A stretch of DNA of 64,000 nucleotides from an uncultured Clostridia bacterium. Lineage in GTDB: Bacteria > Bacillota > Clostridia > Christensenellales > UBA1242. Of the stretch, positions 1-7,269 are shown one piece after another. The notes below the pieces were generated by a model, which saw nothing but the letters and a program-made list of their open reading frames with translations, had not been told where the DNA came from and ran no database searches. Position numbers and translations under genes: made by a program. Location of the stretch: NCBI GenBank assembly GCA_947589025.1, contig CANQAY010000005.1:1-64000 (forward strand), in the 5' to 3' direction. The first letter of the stretch is position 1. Every line of letters begins with the position of its first letter.

Positions 1-71
1 CTTGAAACCACATTTTCGAGTAAACCCGTATCATAAGATGCAAGTTTAATTCTTAATTTTGTTGTTGCCAT
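1..71 (-). CDS. rpsJ: 30S ribosomal protein S10, N-terminal part
   Basis: Partial gene running off the left edge; only the first 23 or so codons are present. The translation starts MATTKLRIKLASYDTGLLEN, matching the S10 start pattern in which a K-x-R-I-K-L strand is followed by SYD and a short helix. S10 is a 30S head protein and also the NusE antitermination factor. The ATG at 71 is preceded by a strong Shine-Dalgarno (AAAAGGAGAG). It is normally the first gene of the S10-spc operon, which would continue to the left. The identification rests on about 23 residues plus the promoter and leader context, so it is likely but not proven. Confidence 0.72.
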   Translation of the reverse strand, partial: MATTKLRIKLASYDTGLLENVVS

Positions 72-400
72 TTTTCTCTCCTTTTATTTTTAGCAATTTC
101 CAAAGCTGAAACTTACCACCCCATTGCGAACAAAGTTTTTATGGGGGCCCGAACCAACCAGTTTGAACATTGTTCTTGCTTTAGATTCGATAAGTGTTTG
201 CGGCAGTATAAATCTTAAATTTACTTGCACGCATTACACCAAGCCGTGTGTTAAGTGCTAATCTCCAAAATAAATTGGGCTTTTGCCCTATTTTGTTCAG
301 CCGCCGTTTAAAGCTTAAGGTCGGCACAAATTCCCATTTGTTGTTGCTAACAAATGCAACCTTATGCGTCTTCCCCCTAATGTGTTTCCACACGATTAGT
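72..400 (-). promoter_or_regulatory. Long 5' leader of rpsJ
   Basis: About 330 nt separate the predicted transcription start near 400 from the rpsJ ATG. On the minus strand the leader contains a CCCCAT...ATGGGG hairpin (arms at 141-146 and 119-124) and other short inverted repeats. An 84-codon minus-strand ORF overlaps it, but it has no SD, starts upstream of the promoter, and is rich in Arg, Lys and Trp codons unlike a conserved protein. I do not recognise the leader family. A ribosomal-protein autoregulatory leader is the natural guess. Confidence 0.45.
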
Positions 401-406
401 GAGTTT

Positions 407-435
407 ATTCTAGCATAGAAAAAAGAGTTTGTCAA
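407..435 (-). promoter_or_regulatory. Sigma-A promoter of rpsJ
   Basis: On the minus strand TTGACA (435-430) is followed after 17 bp by TAGAAT (412-407). It is a perfect -35 with a one-mismatch -10 and drives the rpsJ leader. Confidence 0.8.
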
Positions 436-499
436 CCCTTTTTTACAACTTTTTTAATTTTTTTTATTAAAGTTATAAAATGTTTTTAGTTAAATTAAC

Positions 500-528
500 T
501 TTACTTTAAACTTTAAAAAACCTATAAT
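500..528 (+). promoter_or_regulatory. Promoter of the RNHCP gene
   Basis: TTTACT (500-505), 17 bp, TATAAT (523-528). The -10 ends six nucleotides before the ATG at 535, so transcription would start at or next to the start codon and the mRNA would be leaderless. Confidence 0.55.
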
Positions 529-534
529 TAAGTT

Positions 535-867
535 ATGAAGCAATTTACAAAAAACGATGCGGGTTTTGTGTGTGTTAATTGCGGCAAGGCGGTTAGCACA
601 TTAAATTATTCTTCGCGGGACCATTGCCCCAATTGCCTATGCTCGTTGCATGTGGATGTTTTGCCCGGGGATAGGCAAAACAGTTGCGGCGGCATGCTTG
701 TGCCAATTGATGTAACACAAAACGCAAAAAAAGGATATATAATTACATACAAATGCTTAAAGTGTGGGCAAACCCACAACAATAAGGCGGCGGCGGATGA
801 TAACTTTGCCACCATTTTAAAAGTGATGAACAAAACATATAATTTTGAAAGTTATAAGAAAAAATAA
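535..867 (+). CDS. RNHCP-domain zinc-ribbon protein
   Basis: A 110-aa protein of the RNHCP family, named for an R-N-H-C-P-x-C motif. Here residues 26-35 read SSRDHCPNCL, followed by SLHVD and PGDR, then a conserved C-G-G-M and a C-x-x-C pair (KCLKCG) near residue 80. An earlier C-x-x-C pair (CVNCG) lies at about residues 13-17, so the protein probably binds two zinc ions. The biochemical role of the family is not established; nucleic-acid or ribosome association is only a guess. No SD precedes the ATG; the -10 box lies six bases upstream. It is monocistronic and divergent from rpsJ. Confidence 0.85.
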   Translation: MKQFTKNDAGFVCVNCGKAVSTLNYSSRDHCPNCLCSLHVDVLPGDRQNSCGGMLVPIDVTQNAKKGYIITYKCLKCGQTHNNKAAADDNFATILKVMNKTYNFESYKKK

Positions 868-937
868 TAGTTTTAACATATTTTATAAGACGTTTGGCAT
901 GCAAAATAAAATTTTTAAAAATTTTTATAAAAAGGTA

Positions 938-966
938 TTTACAAATAAAAAAATATGTGTTAAACT
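938..966 (+). promoter_or_regulatory. Promoter of the 165-aa gene
   Basis: TTTACA (938-943), 17 bp, TAAACT (961-966), giving a leader of about 35 nt with a good SD (AAGGAG). Confidence 0.6.
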
Positions 967-1007
967 ATGGGCAAGTAGAAAATTCTATTTAATAATAAGG
1001 AGAAATT

Positions 1008-1505
1008 ATGAATAGACGAGTTATAGATGAGTTAGTTGACCGCACCGATTCGGAATTGGCAAAAAGGTTTTTAAAAAAGAAAACCGACAACGACTTTACT
1101 GAAGAATATGTTAGAGAGCAAGTGCTTGCTTTAAGGAAAAAAACAAAAACAACAAAAAATGGCCGCCGTCAATTGTGCTACCCTAAGTTTGCTTCAATTG
1201 ACTCCCGCGAAGTGAGCTTCTTAATTAATTCTTTGGTGCTTAAAAATGAAATTTTGGCACATGACCCTAAAAGATTTGAAGTGAAAATTGAAGAATTTGT
1301 TAAACTTTATGAGCAAATGATGAGTGAAAATTGGGAAGAGTTTGAAAAAGCACGCATTGAAAGAGATAAGCAAGATTTAAAACTTGGTGAAGATCAACTT
1401 GTAACCTTCCAATTTAATGCTGATATATTAACTTTAATTATGAGGCTTATTGGCACAATTGATTTAACAAAAACAAACGCAAGTGAAATTGGTTATGACA
1501 TTTAA
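1008..1505 (+). CDS. Hypothetical protein, 165 aa
   Basis: Not recognised. The ATG has a clear SD (AATAAGGAGAAATT). The protein is soluble, charged and probably mostly helical, with no signal peptide or membrane segment. A basic stretch around residues 45-60 (K-K-T-K-T-T-K-N-G-R-R) could contact nucleic acid. Residues 95-130 are acidic and look like amphipathic helices. The gene has its own promoter upstream and a strong intrinsic terminator shared with the convergent gene at 1534. Codon use resembles the neighbours. It is very probably a real gene, of unknown function. Confidence 0.7.
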   Translation: MNRRVIDELVDRTDSELAKRFLKKKTDNDFTEEYVREQVLALRKKTKTTKNGRRQLCYPKFASIDSREVSFLINSLVLKNEILAHDPKRFEVKIEEFVKLYEQMMSENWEEFEKARIERDKQDLKLGEDQLVTFQFNADILTLIMRLIGTIDLTKTNASEIGYDI

Positions 1506-1531
1506 AAAACCCGTTTAATTACGGGTTTTTT
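1505..1531. terminator. Bidirectional terminator between convergent genes
   Basis: AAACCCGT TTAATT ACGGGTTT flanked by A and T runs. It can terminate the 165-aa gene on the plus strand and the 544-aa gene on the minus strand. Confidence 0.85.
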
Positions 1532-1533
1532 TG

Positions 1534-3168
1534 TTACATTGGCGGTATGGTTAGGTCTTCCTCCTCTTGTGTTAAAACATCGGGTTCGTTTTGGGTGTTA
1601 ACCAATCTTTCTCTTGCTGGGGTTGGCGTTCGGGCTTCGGCTCGGGTTATTGCGTCAACCGATTTTTTTGATACGCGCAAGTTAGATAGGCTAAATTCAT
1701 CTGCGCCGGTGATTTTAGTTCTATCTCTTTTAGGCTCGTCGGCTGTTGGGGCTGGGTTTGTGTTAAAATTTCTCTCACGTCGGCCATTTGTTTGAATGTC
1801 GTTTGTCAGCTTGCTAACATAGTTGGTTGAGCCATTATAACCCACAACAGGCGAGCCGCTTGTTGCCTTTTTGCCTTTATCTTTGCCCGGCTTTGGCGCT
1901 TTTGCTGGTTTAGGGTCAGGTATTTTTCTAAACCAACTAACTTCTTCCCGTTTTTTAGGTGCAGTGCTCTTTTCTTCAGTTGCAGGTGCAACGGCGGGCG
2001 TTGTGGTGGTGGCAGTGTTATCCGCATTTTTAGTTTGCCCATAAGCAATGCCATAAGTTTCTAGCAAATCTAAAAACTGGCTGCGGAATGAAGCTTCGGT
2101 ATAATCTTTGCTGGCGGCAGGCTGTTGCCCTTTAACTTCAACTGGTGTTGAAACAAGCCTATCTTCCAACTCTTTTTGCTTAGTTTTAAAGGCGTCTTTA
2201 ATTTCGGTTAAAGGCAATTCAAGTAATTTAGGGTCGGTTGCCATGGTAATTATGGTGTGAGACGCTGGCTCGTTTAAAGTTACATCATCTGCCAATTTGG
2301 TTTGCGTCTCATCGTGATGAATTTCAACAATCTGTTGAATTTTTTGATTATGGTTAAGGCGCAAATTGTGTTTATCTTGCTCAAAACTTGCTTTTTCTTC
2401 TTTTGTTAAAACTGAAATATTCTCTTCAACGGCGTCATCCAAAACTTCGTTAATGGTTTTTATAAAGTTAGGTTTTTCTTGCTGAATGGTGCCCTTTTTC
2501 TCTTTAACTGTGGCTTTAAGCCTATTAACAACCGCCTCGTTTAATTTTGGATACGCTTTAAGATATTGCATCATATTAAAGGCATACTCGGCTTCAACTT
2601 CTTCAATTTCTTCTTCGCTATCCAAAAGTGAGGTGTTGGCAAGCATTAAATATTTATATCGGTTAACCAAGCCAAAATATTTTGCCAAAGTAACTTCGTC
2701 CATATTGGCAATATCCAACACGGCACCGCCAAACTCACTAATATTCCAGCGGCGATAAATTAAATTTCTATCAATTTCACCGGCTGTTTCAACTTCGTCT
2801 AAAACATATTCATTAACATTGCTAAAAGCGCCCGAATTTATTTTATAGTTGCCCTCAAATTTAACTTGCTCTAGCAGACTTAACGTTGCCTTGTTGCCCT
2901 CAAATGTTACAAGAAAAGTTATGGGCTTATCAAATTTAAGTTCGCTATGGCAAACTTCAATATTATCCAAACTATCCACAATAAATTTGCGCATAGAAAT
3001 TAATTCGCTAACAATTTCGGGCGAAACGACATACACGCCTTGTTCGTTAAAATCGCCAAACATAAAGCCAAGCACGCTGTGGCGCAAATTATTAAATTTT
3101 AAATACTCAATTTCAACCGAATCTTCAACATACCCCAAGTCAGAATCTGGTTTTAGGTATTTTGCCAT
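1534..3168 (-). CDS. Hypothetical protein, 544 aa, with a disordered C-terminal tail
   Basis: Not recognised. Residues 1 to about 200 look like a folded alpha/beta domain (for example LGFMFGDFNEQGVYVVS at about 33-50). Residues about 200-340 are helical and charged. From about 370 to the end the chain is low complexity: Ala/Thr/Pro runs, a Lys-Pro-rich segment (DPKPAKAPKPGKDKGKK, about 420-440), then a Thr/Pro/Arg tail ending EEEDLTIPPM. There is no signal peptide or membrane segment, so it is probably cytoplasmic or bound to a scaffold. The start has a good SD (TTAGGAGAAAACT ATG). Its promoter is almost identical in sequence and spacing to that of the 2,871-aa lipoprotein gene at 53707, so the two may share control. 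Confidence 0.65.
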   Translation of the reverse strand: MAKYLKPDSDLGYVEDSVEIEYLKFNNLRHSVLGFMFGDFNEQGVYVVSPEIVSELISMRKFIVDSLDNIEVCHSELKFDKPITFLVTFEGNKATLSLLEQVKFEGNYKINSGAFSNVNEYVLDEVETAGEIDRNLIYRRWNISEFGGAVLDIANMDEVTLAKYFGLVNRYKYLMLANTSLLDSEEEIEEVEAEYAFNMMQYLKAYPKLNEAVVNRLKATVKEKKGTIQQEKPNFIKTINEVLDDAVEENISVLTKEEKASFEQDKHNLRLNHNQKIQQIVEIHHDETQTKLADDVTLNEPASHTIITMATDPKLLELPLTEIKDAFKTKQKELEDRLVSTPVEVKGQQPAASKDYTEASFRSQFLDLLETYGIAYGQTKNADNTATTTTPAVAPATEEKSTAPKKREEVSWFRKIPDPKPAKAPKPGKDKGKKATSGSPVVGYNGSTNYVSKLTNDIQTNGRRERNFNTNPAPTADEPKRDRTKITGADEFSLSNLRVSKKSVDAITRAEARTPTPARERLVNTQNEPDVLTQEEEDLTIPPM

Positions 3169-3185
3169 AGTTTTCTCCTAATTAA

Positions 3186-3214
3186 ATTTTAACACAATAA
3201 AAGTTTTTTATCAA
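3186..3214 (-). promoter_or_regulatory. Promoter of the 544-aa gene
   Basis: On the minus strand TTGATA (3214-3209), 17 bp, TAAAAT (3191-3186). The spacer begins AAAAACTTTTATTGTG and is nearly the same as the one at 53762-53778. Confidence 0.65.
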
Positions 3215-3247
3215 ATAAATTATTAATAATTCAACAAATTTTTTAAA

Positions 3248-3276
3248 AATAAAAAAAGGCAAAATTTTGCCTTTAA
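3248..3276 (-). terminator. Terminator of prfA
   Basis: Minus strand: AAAGGCAAAATTTTGCCTTT followed by a T run, directly after the prfA stop codon. Confidence 0.8.
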
Positions 3277-3277
3277 A

Positions 3278-4345
3278 TTACTCTTGTGCACTTAATTTGG
3301 CTTGCTGGTCGGCAAGGGTTAGCGCCTCCAGCATTTCGTCCATATTGCCGTTCATAAATGCCTCTATGTTATATAAACTTAGGCCAATTCTATGGTCGGT
3401 TACACGCCCTTGTGGGAAGTTATAAGTGCGAATACGCTCGCTTCTATCCCCCGTGCCAACTTGGTTTTTACGGTTTTGGCTATATTCCGACTGCTTTTGT
3501 TGTTGATAATAGTCATACAATTTGGCGCGCAACATTGCAAAAGCCTTTTCCTTATTTTGTGTTTGGCTGCGCTCATCTTGGCAGCTAACCACAATGCCGG
3601 TTGGAAAGTGGGTTATTCTTATTGCACTTTCGGTTTTGTTAACCTTTTGCCCGCCTGCACCACTGCTTCTAAAAAGGTCTATTCTAATATCTTTTTCGTT
3701 AATTTCAACTTCGGCATCTTCCATTTCTGGCAAAATGGCAACGGTGGAAGTTGACGTGTGCACCCTGCCTTGGCTTTCAGTTTCTGGCACACGCTGAACA
3801 CGGTGCACGCCCGATTCAAACTTAAAAGTTGCATAGGCATTTTTGCCTTTAATCATTGCCTGCACTTCTTTAACGCCGCCAAGCTCGGTTTCTTCTATAT
3901 TTAAAATTTCCATTTTAAACTTGTGGCTATCGCAATACATTTTATACATTCTTAAAAGGTCGGCAGCAAAAAGTGCGCTTTCTTCCCCACCTGCGCCGCC
4001 GCGAATTTCTAAAATTACATTTTTTTCGTCATTTTCGTCTTTAGGCAAAAGCAAAATTTTAAGTTTTTCTTCACTTTCGGCCAGTTGCTGCTTTAAAGAA
4101 GTTTGCTCTTCCTTTAACATATCCCGCATTTCGGAGTCAGTTTCGCCATCTAAAAGCGCGCCCGCCTCGGCAAGGTTTTTATCTATTTTAACATAGTTGT
4201 CATATTCGTCCATAAGGGGTTGAAGGTTGGCGTGTTCTTTAACTTTGGCCTGCCAAGTTTTTGTGTCGGCAATAACATCGGGGTTGGCAATATCTTTGGT
4301 TAAGTTGTCAAACTTTTCTTTAATTGCTTTTAACTTTTCAATCAT
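3278..4345 (-). CDS. prfA: Peptide chain release factor 1
   Basis: A 355-aa class I release factor that reads UAA and UAG and triggers peptidyl-tRNA hydrolysis on the ribosome. The catalytic GGQ motif is seen in SSGAGGQKVNKTESAIR (about residues 228-245). The P-x-T anticodon-like tripeptide that marks RF1 rather than RF2 appears as PET in RVPETESQGRVHTS (about 185-200). Length is normal for the family. The ATG has an SD of AGGAGG seven bases upstream. It lies 8 nt after prmC, whose product methylates the glutamine of the GGQ motif, so the enzyme and its substrate are co-transcribed. Confidence 0.97.
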   Translation of the reverse strand: MIEKLKAIKEKFDNLTKDIANPDVIADTKTWQAKVKEHANLQPLMDEYDNYVKIDKNLAEAGALLDGETDSEMRDMLKEEQTSLKQQLAESEEKLKILLLPKDENDEKNVILEIRGGAGGEESALFAADLLRMYKMYCDSHKFKMEILNIEETELGGVKEVQAMIKGKNAYATFKFESGVHRVQRVPETESQGRVHTSTSTVAILPEMEDAEVEINEKDIRIDLFRSSGAGGQKVNKTESAIRITHFPTGIVVSCQDERSQTQNKEKAFAMLRAKLYDYYQQQKQSEYSQNRKNQVGTGDRSERIRTYNFPQGRVTDHRIGLSLYNIEAFMNGNMDEMLEALTLADQQAKLSAQE

Positions 4346-4353
4346 AAATCCTC

Positions 4354-5166
4354 CTATTTTTTAAACACCAAAACCCTATCTTGCCCATTTAAATCTTTAA
4401 GCTTTTCAACAAAATTAAAATCGTTAAACAGGCTTATAACAAGATCAGCTTGGTCCTCCCCAATTTCCATTATAAGCATGCCTGCATCGTTTAAAAACTT
4501 TTTTGCGTTGTCGTGAATAATATTATAATATTTTAAGCCCAAATTGCCGCCATCTAGCGCAATAATAGGGTCATATAGCCTAACTTCGTCGGGCAAATTT
4601 TCAATATCGTCAGTTGCAATATAAGGCGGGTTAGAAACAATTAAATCGAACTTGTTATTAACATTTTCAAACATATTTGAGCGGAAAAAATTTATTATTG
4701 CATTGTTTTTATATGCGTTATTTTTTGCAACGTTTAACGCCTTTTGTGAAACATCGCACGCGCTAACAGAAACATCGGCATTGCGTTTAATTGCCACTGC
4801 CAAACAGCCACTGCCAGTGCATAAATCTAGCACCGTTTTATAGCCGTTTAAATTGATATATTTTAAAGCGGTTTCCACCAAAATTTCGCTATCTTGCCTT
4901 GGGGAAAGCACATCCAAATTTGTTTGAAAGCGGATGCCATAAAAATATTTATAGCCCAAAATTTTATCTAGCGGCTTGTGCTGTTTGCGTTGCTCTGCCA
5001 CAAATTTTATGGTGGACATTTCTTCATTAGAAATTTCGTCAATTAAATTAAGTTCGGTTGCATTAACTTTAAGCACCGAGGCAATAATAAAATCAGCATC
5101 AACTTCATCTATGCCAAGTTGATTAAATTGTTGTTTTAAACTTTTTCTTAACTCTAATAATTTCAT
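4354..5166 (-). CDS. prmC: Release factor glutamine methyltransferase
   Basis: SAM-dependent N5-glutamine methyltransferase that modifies the GGQ glutamine of RF1 and RF2. The diagnostic substrate-binding motif NPPY is in DLIVSNPPYIA (about residue 180). The SAM-binding motif I is VLDLCTGSGCLAVAI (about residues 110-125). The start at 5166 gives 270 residues beginning MKLLELRKSL, which fits the family. An in-frame TTG nine codons upstream is possible, but neither start has a clear SD. It lies between rpmE and prfA, an arrangement common in Firmicutes. Confidence 0.94.
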   Translation of the reverse strand: MKLLELRKSLKQQFNQLGIDEVDADFIIASVLKVNATELNLIDEISNEEMSTIKFVAEQRKQHKPLDKILGYKYFYGIRFQTNLDVLSPRQDSEILVETALKYINLNGYKTVLDLCTGSGCLAVAIKRNADVSVSACDVSQKALNVAKNNAYKNNAIINFFRSNMFENVNNKFDLIVSNPPYIATDDIENLPDEVRLYDPIIALDGGNLGLKYYNIIHDNAKKFLNDAGMLIMEIGEDQADLVISLFNDFNFVEKLKDLNGQDRVLVFKK

Positions 5167-5233
5167 AATTTTATAAAAAAAGCGCACCAACAATTTTACA
5201 AACTATGTGCAAAAAAATGGTACGCAAACAACG

Positions 5234-5452
5234 CTATTTTCTATTGTGTTTTTTATTAAATTTATCTACTCTACCTTCAGTATCAACAAGCTTTTGTTGG
5301 CCGGTGAAGAATGGGTGACATTTATCGCAAACTTCTAGTTTAATAACATCGCCTTCTTTAGTGTTAGGTTTGGCAGTTTTGCCTTTAAATTCCGCCCCAC
5401 AAGCACACACAAAAGTTACATTAACATATTTAGGTTGGATATCTTGTTTCAT
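5234..5452 (-). CDS. rpmE: 50S ribosomal protein L31, zinc-binding form
   Basis: A 72-aa L31 of the C+ type, with a zinc-ribbon cysteine set: C-A-C in FVCACGAEF (about residues 14-22) and C-D-K-C in EVCDKCHPFFTGQQK (about 38-52). The HPFFTG signature is intact. The ATG at 5452 was chosen because it is preceded by a strong SD (ACAAGGAGATTTT). L31 bridges the two subunits at the ribosome head. C+ forms act as a zinc reserve and are often paired with a C- paralogue, which is not seen here. Its own consensus promoter lies at the end of murC, inside a perfect inverted repeat. Confidence 0.96.
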   Translation of the reverse strand: MKQDIQPKYVNVTFVCACGAEFKGKTAKPNTKEGDVIKLEVCDKCHPFFTGQQKLVDTEGRVDKFNKKHNRK

Positions 5453-5459
5453 AAAATCT

Positions 5460-5490
5460 CCTTGTATAATCAATGCCTTATTATACAAGG
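5460..5490 (-). repeat. Perfect 11-bp inverted repeat at the rpmE promoter
   Basis: CCTTGTATAAT (5460-5470) and ATTATACAAGG (5480-5490) are perfect reverse complements separated by 9 bp. On the minus strand one arm contains the -10 box TATAAT and the other contains part of the SD (ACAAGG). It could be an operator, or in read-through transcripts from murC a hairpin hiding the SD. Confidence 0.75.
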
Positions 5491-5508
5491 TTTTTTTTTA
5501 TTTGTCAA
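5480..5508 (-). promoter_or_regulatory. Sigma-A promoter of rpmE
   Basis: Minus strand: TTGACA (5508-5503), 17 bp, TATAAT (5485-5480). Both hexamers are perfect consensus. It overlaps the last codons of murC. Confidence 0.85.
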
Positions 5509-6742
5509 CAGTTTTTTGTAAATTTAGCAATTTTAATGCCACATTGTTAATATCCCCTGCGCCAACAAAAGCCACGGCAGAAAACTTTTCCACCTGCTTG
5601 GCTGTTGCATGAAAAGTGGCAAGATATTTAACATTTTTATTTTTTTGCTTAACCAAACAATAAAGTTCGTGGGCGGAAAGGCCCATGTTTTTCTTTTCAC
5701 GCGCGGGGTATTCTTTAAAAATGCACAGGTTTTTAATGCCCGTTAGCACGGTTAAAAAATCTTTAAGCAAATATTTTGTGCGGCTAAAGGTGTGCGGCTG
5801 AAAAACAATTAGCGCATTTTTGTTTTGGGTTAAAAATTCATCAACAAATGCCTTTATTTCGGTTGGGTGGTGGGCGTAATCTATAAAAATTTTGGTCTGC
5901 TTAAATTTGCCCAAAAATTCGTATCTTCTTGGCACACCTTTAAACGAATTTATTGCCTTTATTATAGTGCTATCGTCAACAGACAAAAACTTGCAAACAG
6001 CAATTGCGGTTGCTATGTTTTTTTTGTTGTATGCCCCCAAAAGTTTTGGGCTAATTTGCAAATTGTGGCCGGTTATGTAATTAACATTAAGTTTTGCCAA
6101 ATATTTGGTGCTTTTTTCACAATACACAAAGCGGGTTTGCGCCCTTTTCAAAAACAGCGCAAAGGCGGCACGCAAGTTGAACATGGATTTATAGCTATCT
6201 ATGTGATCTGCCTCAACATTTGTTACAACGGCAATGTTTGGGCTAAGGTGCAAAAAGCTTTTGTTATATTCGCACGCTTCCACCACCAAAAAATCGTCAC
6301 CCAAATTAAAGCGCGCGGCAAACACATCCGCCCCAATATGGCAAGAAACTTTTTTGTGTGCTTCACGCAAAATTTCATAAATAAGGCTGGCAGTTGTGCT
6401 TTTGCCATGCGTGCCCGCCACCGCAATAACGCATTTAAATTGCTGGGCAAGTTCTGTCAAGGCTTCGGCACGGTCTATTATTGGCACATTAAGTTTTTTT
6501 AAGGCAACAACAAATTTGTTGTTATCTTTAATTGCGCCCGTTTTAATGCATTTATCCACAAACAAAAAATCTTTATTAAATTTAAAGCTTATTTTAATGC
6601 CCAAATCGGTTAAATAATCGGTGTAGGCGCTATGTTTCATATCGTAGCCATAAACAATGTAGCCTTGCTTTTTGTAGGCTATTGCCAACTGATGCATGCT
6701 AACGCCGCCAATCCCTAAAAAAAGTATTGTTTTGCTTTCCAT
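5498..6742 (-). CDS. murC: UDP-N-acetylmuramate--L-alanine ligase
   Basis: The first amino-acid ligase of peptidoglycan precursor synthesis; it joins L-Ala to UDP-MurNAc using ATP in the cytoplasm. The N-terminal UDP-binding Rossmann motif is GIGGVSMHQLA (about residues 10-20). The ATP-binding P-loop is AGTHGKSTTAS (about 109-119). Downstream, EACEYNKSF, RRYEFLGKF, DYAHHPTEI and FQPHTFSRT are standard MurC motifs. At 414 residues it is shorter than the usual 440-480, with compact loops but no missing motif. No SD is visible before ATG 6742, and the end of the gene carries the rpmE promoter. Confidence 0.95.
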   Translation of the reverse strand: MESKTILFLGIGGVSMHQLAIAYKKQGYIVYGYDMKHSAYTDYLTDLGIKISFKFNKDFLFVDKCIKTGAIKDNNKFVVALKKLNVPIIDRAEALTELAQQFKCVIAVAGTHGKSTTASLIYEILREAHKKVSCHIGADVFAARFNLGDDFLVVEACEYNKSFLHLSPNIAVVTNVEADHIDSYKSMFNLRAAFALFLKRAQTRFVYCEKSTKYLAKLNVNYITGHNLQISPKLLGAYNKKNIATAIAVCKFLSVDDSTIIKAINSFKGVPRRYEFLGKFKQTKIFIDYAHHPTEIKAFVDEFLTQNKNALIVFQPHTFSRTKYLLKDFLTVLTGIKNLCIFKEYPAREKKNMGLSAHELYCLVKQKNKNVKYLATFHATAKQVEKFSAVAFVGAGDINNVALKLLNLQKTVDK

Positions 6743-6912
6743 AACTTTTTATATGAAAAAACTTAATTTTTGGTAAAACAAAACACAAATTTATGTTAAA
6801 TTAAAACAAAAAATTAAAATAATGGCAAAATTTGTTTGATAATTTTAAAAATATATGTTAATATAATAATGGCTACAAAGTAGTTAATATTTAAAAGGGA
6901 AGGTGAACAGAC

Positions 6913-7179
6913 TTGAAAATTACAGACATTAGAATCAGGTTGGTTACTAAAGATGACAGCAAGTTGAAAGCCGTTGCTTCTTTTACTATTGACGATGTGT
7001 TTGTTGTACACGATGTTAAAGTTATTGAAGGTTCTAACGGTTTATTCATCCAAATGCCATCAAGGAAAGACCCTAATGGTGAGTACCGCGATATTGTGCA
7101 CCCACTTAACACTCCAACCAGAGAGCAAATTAGTTCAGAAATTTTGGCTGCATACGACAAAGAAAAGAACAACGCATAA
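6913..7179 (+). CDS. spoVG: Sporulation regulator SpoVG
   Basis: An 88-aa SpoVG protein (MKITDIRIRLV...). The family binds nucleic acid and affects septation, sporulation and capsule or virulence genes. Visible family marks are an N-terminal beta strand I-T-D-I-R-I-R, ASFTIDDVFVVHDVKVIEG (about residues 25-42) and FIQMPSRKDPNGEYRDIVHP (about 47-66). The start is TTG at 6913 with an SD-like AAGGTG eight to ten bases upstream. An A/T-rich -10 (TATAAT, 6862-6867) lies upstream, but its TTGATA partner is 20 bp away, so the promoter assignment is weak. The gene is followed by a strong terminator. Confidence 0.96.
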   Translation: MKITDIRIRLVTKDDSKLKAVASFTIDDVFVVHDVKVIEGSNGLFIQMPSRKDPNGEYRDIVHPLNTPTREQISSEILAAYDKEKNNA

Positions 7180-7210
7180 TTTTGCCTTTTCTACAATTAA
7201 AGCAACCAGC

Positions 7211-7236
7211 AAACGCCTTTTAAGGCGTTTTTTTTA
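7211..7236 (+). terminator. Terminator of spoVG
   Basis: AAACGCCTT TT AAGGCGTTT followed by a run of T. Confidence 0.9.
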
Positions 7237-7243
7237 ATAAAAA

Positions 7244-7268
7244 AAAGAGTGCTTAACGCACTCTATTT
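7244..7268 (-). terminator. Terminator of the 1,115-aa GLUG protein gene
   Basis: Minus strand: GAGTGCGTTAAGCACTC followed by eight T residues, directly after the stop codon. Confidence 0.85.
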
Positions 7269-7269
7269 T

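Noticed and set aside
181..435. 84-aa minus-strand ORF upstream of rpsJ
   Set aside because: It starts at the -35 end of a consensus promoter, has no SD, and its Arg/Trp-rich composition is unlike neighbouring proteins. It is better explained as the rpsJ leader.
5460..5500. Plus-strand intrinsic terminator (11-bp stem followed by nine T)
   Set aside because: No plus-strand gene lies upstream; the element coincides with the rpmE promoter and SD on the minus strand.
5867..6502. 211-aa plus-strand ORF antisense to murC
   Set aside because: It lies entirely inside the clearly coding murC frame and has no family features.
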